A program made the translations under genes and the position numbers. 5,135 nt of DNA from Clostridia bacterium (GTDB lineage Bacteria > Bacillota > Clostridia > Christensenellales > Borkfalkiaceae), in the NCBI GenBank assembly GCA_021205485.1, contig JAJPXK010000195.1:1-5135 (forward strand), in the 5' to 3' direction. Shown piece after piece: positions 1 to 5,135 of this stretch. Within the stretch, counting starts at the first letter, position 1. Every line of letters begins with the position of its first letter. The notes under the pieces are model-generated. The model searched no databases, was not told the origin of the DNA, and was given only the letters and a program-made list of their open reading frames with translations.

Positions 1-28
1 TCCAAAAAAGGCGATAAATAATTTATAC

Positions 29-77
29 AAGGCTCCCCTATTAGCGAGAGCTGTAGCTTTAGCGACTGAGGGGTTTG
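29..77 (-). repeat. Degenerate small interspersed hairpin repeat (copy A)
   Basis: This is a GC-richer block in an AT-rich non-coding end, built of nested short inverted repeats. CCCCT (35-39) pairs with AGGGG (69-73). GCTC (32-35) can alternatively pair with GAGC (48-51), and GCT (56-58) pairs with AGC (61-63) over a two-base loop. Read on the minus strand it opens with CCCCTCA and closes with GGGGAGCCTT. From memory, this matches the layout of a hairpin repeat often seen between genes in Clostridia. Several stem positions are mismatched, so this looks like a decayed copy. It lies beyond the terminator of the membrane-protein gene and carries no ORF. A related but diverged copy is at 3118-3172. 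The bases left of it (1-28) hold only an AT-rich inverted repeat, ATAAAT/ATTTAT at 14-26. Confidence 0.55.
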
Positions 78-99
78 ATTATCACAATTTAACGACACG

Positions 100-126
100 A
101 AAAAGGGACGCGAAACGCGTCCCTTT
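100..126 (-). terminator. Intrinsic terminator for the fhs-glnS-membrane protein unit
   Basis: A perfect 11-bp stem, AAAGGGACGCG (102-112) with CGCGTCCCTTT (116-126), encloses a three-base loop. Read on the minus strand the hairpin runs into five T residues (complement of 100-104), the classic rho-independent layout. It starts 27 bases past the stop codon of the membrane-protein gene. On the plus strand the hairpin is followed only by TTTAATT, so it should work best for minus-strand transcripts. No plus-strand gene is visible that would need it. Confidence 0.9.
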
Positions 127-152
127 AATTATGTAATTTATATTATATGGTA

Positions 153-1373
153 TTATGACAATTCCGCGTAGCCGAAGAAACTTCTTATGCTGTTCTGGAA
201 GCTTGCAAACGATTCTATGCCGTTGAGCGGGTTCCTGTTGTAAATGGATGAGAATATCGCGGCAGACCAGGTCTCCTCTCCCGATTTTGTATAGCAGTAA
301 GAATTAAACAGATCCATAAACTCGCAGTCGTTGAACGAATACAGCGCGCCGCCTACAACAAGCAGAACCAGGAGTACTATCGAAGTGTATATCAAAGCGC
401 CGAAAACGCCGTCTACAGTGCCTACAATCTTGTCTTCCCTCGCCCTGCATAAAACGCCGGCCATTATGCTTCCGAATACCAGTATAACGATAAGCGAAAT
501 TATAAACAGCGCCGCAAGTATTATAATCTGCGCGATGGTTTTCCCCGTTATGGCCGAGGTCACGCTGGATATAGATTCGCCTAAATTGCCTATCGCAGTG
601 CCGTCGGCAGACATATCCTCCGCAAGGAAGATAAATCCGTCTACATTGAACGCAAGGTAGTAAGACACATACCCCGCCCCTATTATAAGGGCTATTATAA
701 CCAGGGTCCACAGCGCCCTTATTATACCGTTGCGGTAGCCCGCCCTTATGGCAATCTGCAAAACGCCTACCAGAAGGAAATCGAATATGAAGGGGGAAAT
801 GAACTCCCATATCTCGCTTGTGTAAATGCTGTACAGCGTGCCGCTTTCAACAAACGAAAGCTGCGTAAACTGCAAGACAAGCAGCGTTATAACCATAGCC
901 GAAACTACTATCACGCAGGCCTTGAACGCAAGGTTAAGTCCGCCTAAAATCCTGTCGGCAAGGCCTACGCCGCCGCTCTTTTCCTTCATTTTGCGGTTTG
1001 TAAGCTTTTCGTACGTCTTTTTATCGTTAAGCTCTATAGCGTCGATAATTTCAAGGAAGTGTTCCTCGCGGTCGCCGTATGTTTCGTAATAATTGCGTTT
1101 GCGCGCGTCGGCTACCTTTTCTTTAAGGAATGACTTTATCCTGTCAGAAGTGTAGGCAAACAGCAACAGCAACGCTATCGCCGTAATCAAAACAAGGGCG
1201 CCGTATACGCTGTCGTTTTCGATATCGATAATAGTATAAATCAGCACCGTTAAAAACGCCGCAAAGAAATATTCTGTCGCCCATGTCTTGGTTTTGGTAT
1301 ACCCTTTGACAAGACCAATTATAAGCGATACCGCTGCGATGGCCGCAATCACGCCTATTATGACATATACCAT
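153..1373 (-). CDS. CvpA-like integral membrane protein with two tandem four-helix units
   Basis: The product is 406 residues with about eight predicted membrane segments, near residues 2-22, 34-50, 58-74, 147-168, 193-209, 217-241, 281-307 and 325-346. Each half resembles the CvpA (colicin V production protein) layout: a helix, a basic Gly-containing turn (GLVKGYTK at 20-27; RAGYRNGIIR at 210-219), two more helices, then an aspartate/glycine motif leading into the last helix (LADRILGG at 138-145; DKIVGTVDGVFG at 314-325). Basic loops (23-29, 75-132, 210-219, 308-315) alternate with acidic ones (50-54, 245-257), which predicts both ends outside the cell. A charged cytoplasmic loop of about 70 residues separates helices 3 and 4. 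The C-terminal 60 residues are soluble and rich in Ser, Phe and Asn. The start is the ATG at 1373 behind a good GGAG site. It lies 40 bases after glnS and is probably cotranscribed. CvpA membership is inferred from pattern only, and the function is unknown. Confidence 0.72.
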   Translation of the reverse strand: MVYVIIGVIAAIAAVSLIIGLVKGYTKTKTWATEYFFAAFLTVLIYTIIDIENDSVYGALVLITAIALLLLFAYTSDRIKSFLKEKVADARKRNYYETYGDREEHFLEIIDAIELNDKKTYEKLTNRKMKEKSGGVGLADRILGGLNLAFKACVIVVSAMVITLLVLQFTQLSFVESGTLYSIYTSEIWEFISPFIFDFLLVGVLQIAIRAGYRNGIIRALWTLVIIALIIGAGYVSYYLAFNVDGFIFLAEDMSADGTAIGNLGESISSVTSAITGKTIAQIIILAALFIISLIVILVFGSIMAGVLCRAREDKIVGTVDGVFGALIYTSIVLLVLLVVGGALYSFNDCEFMDLFNSYCYTKSGEETWSAAIFSSIYNRNPLNGIESFASFQNSIRSFFGYAELS

Positions 1374-1380
1374 AATTTTT

Positions 1381-1386
1381 CTCTCC
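1381..1386 (-). promoter_or_regulatory. Ribosome binding site of the CvpA-like gene
   Basis: The minus strand reads GGAGAG, with the GGAG core (complement of 1383-1386) nine bases before the ATG at 1373. This supports the chosen start. The surrounding 40-base gap holds only a weak 4-bp inverted repeat (AGCC 1390-1393 / GGCT 1400-1403) with no U-run after it, so nothing seen there would stop transcription arriving from glnS. Confidence 0.75.
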
Positions 1387-1413
1387 GTTAGCCGTAAAGG
1401 GCTTTGAAGTTTT

Positions 1414-3069
1414 TTATTTATTAAAACTGTCTTTAAGAGAAACTATCTCCGAAAGGACAATATTTTTGTCGGTACATTTTTTGTAGTAACCCGTACGGAT
1501 AAGCTGGAAGGCGCTGCCGTCAGCCGAATCGGCTACGTATGGCTCCGCCTTGCCGCGTAAAACTTTTTCGCTGTCTTTATTAATTCTTTCGCCGTAGTCC
1601 TGGTCGGGGTACTCTTCGTCGTTTAAAAGAGGGCTGTACTGCCTAATCTCTACGTCTTCGCCGTACTTGAAGTCTACCCATTGGACTACGCCCTTGGCCT
1701 TAACTTCGCACGGAAGGCCGCTTCCGCTTCTGGATTCGGGGAAGTACGTACACTCAAGATATTCCACTTCGCCCGCAGCGTTTTTCACCGCCCTGTCGCA
1801 ACGGATGATGTACGCCCCTTTAAGGCGGACCGTTCCGCCCTCGGTAAGGCGTTTGTACTTAGGCGGGGGAACTAACGCAAAGTCGTCTCTCTCTATATAC
1901 AAAGTACCGGTAAATTTTACATTTCTTGTTCCGAGTTCGGGCTTTAAGGGGTGTTTTTCCACCTCAAGTTCTTCCTCGCCCGAATAGTTGGTAATTACTA
2001 TCTTTAAGGGGTTTACTACCGCCATAGCCCTTTCCGCCGTTTCGTTCAGATCATCGCGGATAAAGCTGTCAAGCTGAGCTATATTCACCACCGAATATCC
2101 CTTGGCTACGCCTACGTCGGCTACAAACTTCTTTAACGCCTCGGGGGGCACCCCTCTGTTTTTAAGGCCCATAAGGGTAGGCATGCGGGGGTCGTCCCAG
2201 CCCCTTACAACGCCCTCGTCCACAAGCTTTTTAAGGTACCTTTTTGACATAAGGGTGTTTGTTATATTCAGCCTCGCAAACTCTATCTGGCGGGGCACGG
2301 GTTTTTCAAATCCCGCCTTTTCTATAACCCAGTCGTATAAAGGGCGGTGGTTTTCAAACTCTAACGAACAGAGCGAATGAGTTATCCCCTCTATCGCGTC
2401 GGATATAGGATGAGCGAAGTCGTACATAGGGTATATGCACCACTTGTCGCCCGTGCGGTAATGGCTTACGTGCGCTATGCGGTAGATGACGGGGTCACGC
2501 ATATTTATGTTAGGCGACGACATATCTATCTTCGCCCTTAAAACCTTAGCCCCGTCGGGGTACTTGCCCGCCTTCATTTCCCTGAAAAGAGTTAAATTTT
2601 CTTCAACGCTTCTGTCGCGGTAGGGCGACGGCGCGCCTGGTTCGGTGAGAGTTCCCCTCGTGGCCGTAATTTCTTCCGCCGAGAGGTCGCATACGTACGC
2701 GTTGCCCTCTTTTATATATTTTTCTGCAATTTCGTACAGCTTGTCGTAGTAGTCCGAGGCGAAAAGCAGCCTGTCGTACTTATACCCGAGCCAGTCCAAA
2801 GCCTCTATAATGGAGTTGACGTACTCGTAATCTTCCTTGGCGGGGTTTGTGTCGTCCATACGCAGGTTGAGTTCGCCGCCGTACTTTTCCTTCACGCCGA
2901 AGTTGATGGAAAGCGCCTTTACGTGCCCTATATGCAGGTACCCGTTAGGCTCGGGAGGGAAACGGACGATAATCTTATTCCCCCTGCTTTCAAACTTGCC
3001 TGCGGCAAGCTCTTCGTTGATAAATTGTTCTATAAAGTTAGTCGCTTCAGGTAGTTCTTTAATATCCAT
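1414..3069 (-). CDS. glnS: Glutaminyl-tRNA synthetase (glutamine--tRNA ligase)
   Basis: This cytoplasmic class I aminoacyl-tRNA synthetase joins glutamine to tRNA-Gln using ATP. The 551 residues match the roughly 554 of E. coli GlnRS. The catalytic domain comes first: PPEPNGYLHIGH with HIGH at 46-49, DDTNP at 72-76, RGTLT at 138-142, SPYRDRSVEEN at 148-158, and a KMSKS-type loop, MSKR, at 274-277. Tyr216 (in MYDF) and Cys234 (in LCSLEF) align with the glutamine-pocket residues Tyr211 and Cys229 of E. coli. This, plus NGYLHIGH rather than a GluRS-type motif, marks it as GlnRS and not GluRS. The C-terminal half is the anticodon-binding beta-barrel region. ATG at 3069 is the only plausible start, because an in-frame stop lies at 3094-3096 with no start codon between. 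Its ribosome site is weak (AGAAGAAAG), in contrast to both neighbours. No T-box leader or clear promoter was found. Confidence 0.97.
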   Translation of the reverse strand: MDIKELPEATNFIEQFINEELAAGKFESRGNKIIVRFPPEPNGYLHIGHVKALSINFGVKEKYGGELNLRMDDTNPAKEDYEYVNSIIEALDWLGYKYDRLLFASDYYDKLYEIAEKYIKEGNAYVCDLSAEEITATRGTLTEPGAPSPYRDRSVEENLTLFREMKAGKYPDGAKVLRAKIDMSSPNINMRDPVIYRIAHVSHYRTGDKWCIYPMYDFAHPISDAIEGITHSLCSLEFENHRPLYDWVIEKAGFEKPVPRQIEFARLNITNTLMSKRYLKKLVDEGVVRGWDDPRMPTLMGLKNRGVPPEALKKFVADVGVAKGYSVVNIAQLDSFIRDDLNETAERAMAVVNPLKIVITNYSGEEELEVEKHPLKPELGTRNVKFTGTLYIERDDFALVPPPKYKRLTEGGTVRLKGAYIIRCDRAVKNAAGEVEYLECTYFPESRSGSGLPCEVKAKGVVQWVDFKYGEDVEIRQYSPLLNDEEYPDQDYGERINKDSEKVLRGKAEPYVADSADGSAFQLIRTGYYKKCTDKNIVLSEIVSLKDSFNK

Positions 3070-3117
3070 ATTCTTTCTTCTGAAATATAATTTTTAATAA
3101 GGAATTTTGAGTATTAT

Positions 3118-3172
3118 CCCCTCATCCGTCTGCTTCGCAGCCACCTTCCCCCGCAGAGGGAAGGCAAGGCTG
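3118..3172 (+). repeat. Small interspersed hairpin repeat (copy B)
   Basis: This is a compact non-coding block with two hairpins. CTGC (3130-3133) pairs with GCAG (3137-3140) over a TTC loop. CCTTCCC (3144-3150) pairs with GGGAAGG (3158-3164) over seven bases, and this second stem can be extended by CAGCC (3138-3142) with GGCTG (3168-3172). It begins CCCCTCA, like the minus-strand reading of 29-77. From memory, similar units are dispersed between genes in many Clostridia. Neither strand shows a U-run after the stem, so it is not a standard terminator. It sits 48 bases upstream of the glnS start codon, within the likely leader of any fhs-glnS readthrough transcript. Confidence 0.7.
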
Positions 3173-3202
3173 AGTACTGAAATACAATTCTTTCACCGCT
3201 AA

Positions 3203-3324
3203 AAACTTCTCAAAAACGAGCAAGACGAGGAGCACGCGGCTTTGCCGCAGGGAGTGTACAAAGACGTACACGACCAAGGCAAAACGCAAGCGCGACAAAG
3301 TATTGCGACGTTTTTCAGGAGTTT
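3203..3324. repeat. Imperfect palindromic element with 16-bp terminal inverted repeats (MITE-like)
   Basis: The outer arms at 3203-3218 and 3309-3324 are inverted repeats matching at 14 of 16 positions. Inside are a perfect GTGTAC/GTACAC hairpin at the centre (3254-3259 with 3266-3271), a GCGGC/GCCGC hairpin (3236-3240 with 3244-3248), and a longer partial match between the left GCGGCTTTGCC and the right GGCAAAACGC. The whole element can therefore fold into one long imperfect stem about the central hairpin. No ORF of note lies inside. The right end stops one base before the fhs stop codon. On the minus strand the distal arm reads CGTTTTTGAGAAGTTTTT, so in fhs mRNA the fold ends in U-rich sequence and might act as a terminator or 3'-end stabiliser. 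No clear target-site duplication was found. Mobility is inferred from architecture only. Confidence 0.65.
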
Positions 3325-3325
3325 G

Positions 3326-4987
3326 TTATGATAGACCTGTTATATTTCCGTCCTCATCAATATCAATATGCTCCGCCGCGGGCACCTTGCCAAGGCCGGG
3401 CATAAGCATTATGTCGCCGGCTATAGCGACGATAAAGCCTGCGCCTCCCTTATAAATAACGTCGCGGACGTATATCCTGAAATGCTCTGGACGGGCAAGT
3501 TTTTTTGCGTCGTCCGAGAGGGAATACTGCGTTTTAGCTATAATCACGGGCTTATCGCCTACGCCCTTAGCCTCGAAATCTTTGATTTTTTCCAAAGCCA
3601 GGTCAGAAAAATCAGCCCCGTCGCCGCCGTAAACTTTTGTTACGACGTCGTTTATCTTTTTGCAGATGCCGTCTTTCAAATCGTAGGAATAATGAAGTTC
3701 CGATGGTTTATCGCACTCCTCTATAACGGCCGCCGCAAGTTCTTTGCCGCCTTCGCCGCCCTTTAAGAACACGTCGGTAAACACAGCCCTCGCCCCTGTC
3801 TCGCGGCAGGCGTCAAGCACCGTCTGAATTTCCGCGGGGGTATCTGTCGCAAACCTGTTCATGGCGACTACTACGGGCTTACAGTATACGTCGCGCATAT
3901 TTTCGATATGCTTTATAAGGTTAGGCAGCCCCGCCTTTAACGCGGGGATATTCTCGGCGGAAAGCTGAGTTTTGTCTGCCCCGCCGTGAAGCTTTAACGC
4001 CTTTACGGTGGCTACTATCACAATACAGTCGGGCTGTATGCCCGCTATCCTGCACTTTGTGTCAAGGAATTTTTCCGCCCCGAGGTCGGCGCCGAAGCCC
4101 GCCTCCGTAACGGTGTAATCGGCGAGGGTCATCGCCGTATATGTAGCCCTTACGCTGTTGCAGCCGTGAGCTATGTTCGCAAACGGTCCGCCGTGCACTA
4201 TGGCGGGCGTCCCCTCCAGAGTCTGCACAAGGTTAGGCTTTATGGCGTCCTTTAAAAGGGTTGTCATGGCCCCCGCGACGTTCAACTGCCTCGCGTATAC
4301 AAAGTTGCCGTCTTCGTCTTCGCCTACCACTATGTCAGAAATTCTCTTTTTTAAATCCTTAAGGTCGGTGGCCAGGCATAAAATGGCCATAATCTCGCTC
4401 GCGGCGGTAATTTCAAAGCCTTCGCTTCGGGTATAGCTTTCGCAGCCCTTCATCTTGCCCGCCTCCACCGAGAGGGTGACATCGCGGAGCGCCCTGTCGT
4501 TCATATCCATGCAGCGTTTGAAGTAGACCTTTTTAATCTTTAAGGCGTTTCCGCGGAATATGTGGTTGTCTATCACGGCGCACAGAAGGTTGTTCGCCGA
4601 AGTTATGGCGTGAAGGTCGCCCGTAAAGTGAAGGTTGATATCCGCCATAGGCACAACCTGAGCGTACCCGCCGCCCGCGGCTCCGCCTTTGATGCCGAAC
4701 ACGGGGCCTAAAGAAGGTTCCCTCAAGGCGAGGCACACCTTTTTGCCAAGGCGGGCCATTCCGTCGGCGAGGCCGATAGATACGGTGGTCTTGCCCTCGC
4801 CGCTCGCCGTAGGGTTAATGGCGGTAACCAAAACCAGCTTGGATTCAGGTTTTACCTCTTTAAGGTCGATTTTGGCTTTATATCTGCCGTAAAGCTCAAG
4901 ATTATCCTCTGTAAGGCCGAGCTTTGCGGCGATTTCAGTAATAGGGCGAAGCTTACAGCTCTCCGCGATTTCAATATCCGACAACAT
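3326..4987 (-). CDS. fhs: Formate--tetrahydrofolate ligase (10-formyl-THF synthetase)
   Basis: This cytoplasmic enzyme makes 10-formyltetrahydrofolate from formate, tetrahydrofolate and ATP, supplying one-carbon units for purines and initiator formyl-Met. In acetogens it is also a step of the methyl branch of the Wood-Ljungdahl pathway. The 553 residues match the family's usual 555-560. Visible features are the P-loop-like TASGEGKT (60-67), the family signature GIKGGAAGGGY (98-108), HGGPFANIAHGCNS (265-278), EAGFGADLGAEKF (295-307), the second signature VATVKALKLHGG (325-336) and a C-terminal MLMPGLGKVPAA segment (527-538). All key motifs are intact. The start is the ATG at 4987, with AGGTGA four bases upstream and an in-frame stop at 5012-5014. 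It is the first gene after the promoter at 5029-5037. No other folate gene is in view, so an acetogenic role cannot be judged. A palindromic element abuts its stop codon. Confidence 0.98.
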   Translation of the reverse strand: MLSDIEIAESCKLRPITEIAAKLGLTEDNLELYGRYKAKIDLKEVKPESKLVLVTAINPTASGEGKTTVSIGLADGMARLGKKVCLALREPSLGPVFGIKGGAAGGGYAQVVPMADINLHFTGDLHAITSANNLLCAVIDNHIFRGNALKIKKVYFKRCMDMNDRALRDVTLSVEAGKMKGCESYTRSEGFEITAASEIMAILCLATDLKDLKKRISDIVVGEDEDGNFVYARQLNVAGAMTTLLKDAIKPNLVQTLEGTPAIVHGGPFANIAHGCNSVRATYTAMTLADYTVTEAGFGADLGAEKFLDTKCRIAGIQPDCIVIVATVKALKLHGGADKTQLSAENIPALKAGLPNLIKHIENMRDVYCKPVVVAMNRFATDTPAEIQTVLDACRETGARAVFTDVFLKGGEGGKELAAAVIEECDKPSELHYSYDLKDGICKKINDVVTKVYGGDGADFSDLALEKIKDFEAKGVGDKPVIIAKTQYSLSDDAKKLARPEHFRIYVRDVIYKGGAGFIVAIAGDIMLMPGLGKVPAAEHIDIDEDGNITGLS

Positions 4988-4991
4988 ATAG

Positions 4992-4997
4992 TCACCT
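4992..4997 (-). promoter_or_regulatory. Ribosome binding site of fhs
   Basis: The minus strand reads AAAGGTGA, with AGGTGA (complement of 4992-4997) four bases before the ATG at 4987. This is a strong Shine-Dalgarno match with slightly short spacing, and it fixes the fhs start. Confidence 0.85.
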
Positions 4998-5028
4998 TTA
5001 ATATAACAAAATTAAATTCTGCTAAATA

Positions 5029-5037
5029 ATTATACCA
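5029..5037 (-). promoter_or_regulatory. Extended -10 promoter of fhs
   Basis: The minus strand reads TGGTATAAT: a consensus TATAAT (complement of 5029-5034) preceded by the TGn extension (5035-5037). At a 16- or 17-base spacing the -35 candidates (TACTTT at 5051-5056, GTACTT at 5052-5057) match TTGACA poorly, so recognition would depend on the extended -10. Transcription would start near 5021, giving a leader of about 34 bases before fhs, too short for a folate riboswitch. This is the only clear promoter found on the coding strand of the window. Confidence 0.75.
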
Positions 5038-5072
5038 CATAATCGTCGCAAAAGTACATAGTTTACGCAATC

Positions 5073-5116
5073 TTTTTTTACTATTTTGACAATTTTTTTT
5101 ACTGAAATTTTTTTTA
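5073..5116 (-). promoter_or_regulatory. A-tract cluster upstream of the fhs promoter (possible UP element or bent DNA)
   Basis: Read on the minus strand there are three A-runs of seven or eight (complements of 5073-5079, 5093-5100 and 5108-5115). The two outer ones lie in an exact 11-base repeat, TAAAAAAAATT, 15 bases apart (5091-5101 and 5106-5116). The nearest run lies about 52-58 bases upstream of the predicted start site, at the far edge of where the RNA polymerase alpha subunit contacts DNA. A role in raising promoter strength is inferred. The spacing is not helically phased, so simple AT-richness is the alternative. Confidence 0.35.
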
Positions 5117-5135
5117 AGGCTAAAAATCGTCCCTA

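Noticed and set aside
304..810. Minus-strand ORF of 168 codons inside the membrane-protein gene in another frame.
   Set aside because: The product is rich in Arg, Cys and Gly with no domain, and it overlaps a convincing membrane protein. It is a frame shadow, not a gene.
1390..1403. Inverted repeat AGCC/GGCT between glnS and the membrane-protein gene as a terminator.
   Set aside because: The stem is only 4 bp and no U-run follows on the minus strand, so it should not stop transcription.
3118..3172. Possible T-box antiterminator for glnS: the minus strand reads AAGGTGGCTGCG, which looks like the T-box core and would place TGGC opposite the acceptor end of tRNA-Gln.
   Set aside because: The match to the T-box consensus is partial. 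No stem I with a specifier loop or AG bulge is visible upstream, and no terminator hairpin with a U-run follows. The block is better explained as a short interspersed repeat related to 29-77.
3368..3766. Plus-strand ORF of 132 codons opposite fhs, the longest of the antisense ORFs.
   Set aside because: It lies wholly inside the well-conserved fhs coding sequence and has no recognisable protein features. It fits a shadow frame created by fhs codon usage.
4852..5070. 72-codon minus-strand ORF overlapping the fhs start.
   Set aside because: Its start codon lies upstream of the predicted fhs promoter, it has no ribosome site, and its second half overlaps fhs in another frame.
5086..5091. Plus-strand TTGACA suggesting an outward promoter toward the right edge.
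   Set aside because: No -10 hexamer occurs at a workable spacing in the T-rich sequence downstream, and no plus-strand gene is visible before the window ends.
4988..5135. Tetrahydrofolate riboswitch upstream of fhs.
   Set aside because: The predicted leader is only about 34 bases, and no THF-aptamer-like conserved segments are visible in the AT-rich upstream region.

Overview
The window looks like ordinary chromosome from a low-to-medium GC bacterium, most likely a member of the Clostridia (Firmicutes/Bacillota). This assignment is an inference. It rests on Shine-Dalgarno sites of the AGGTGA and GGAG type, a clostridial-style formate-tetrahydrofolate ligase, an extended -10 promoter, and small intergenic hairpin repeats of a kind I recall as common in gut Clostridia. 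The species cannot be named from the sequence. All three genes are intact, lie on the minus strand and end in TAA.

Reading in the direction of transcription (right to left): an A-tract-rich region (5073-5116) precedes an extended -10 promoter (5029-5037). Then come fhs (4987-3326, formate-tetrahydrofolate ligase), a 256-base gap filled largely by two different repeat elements (3324-3203 and 3172-3118), glnS (3069-1414, glutaminyl-tRNA synthetase), a 40-base gap, and a multi-pass membrane protein (1373-153) that looks like a tandem duplication of the CvpA fold. A strong intrinsic terminator (126-100) closes the unit. Beyond it lies a degenerate hairpin repeat (29-77) that appears related to the one at 3118-3172 and is in the opposite orientation.

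The genes do not form an obvious pathway. Fhs feeds one-carbon units into folate metabolism, GlnS charges tRNA-Gln, and the membrane protein has no assigned role. glnS and the membrane gene are close enough to share a transcript. Whether fhs reads through the palindromic element into glnS cannot be settled from the sequence, but no convincing separate promoter for glnS was found.

I found no mobile gene, CRISPR array, tRNA, rRNA, riboswitch or novel multi-gene system. The items most worth a second look are the roughly 122-base imperfect palindrome that ends one base from the fhs stop codon, the pair of diverged hairpin repeats, and the internally duplicated CvpA-like protein.
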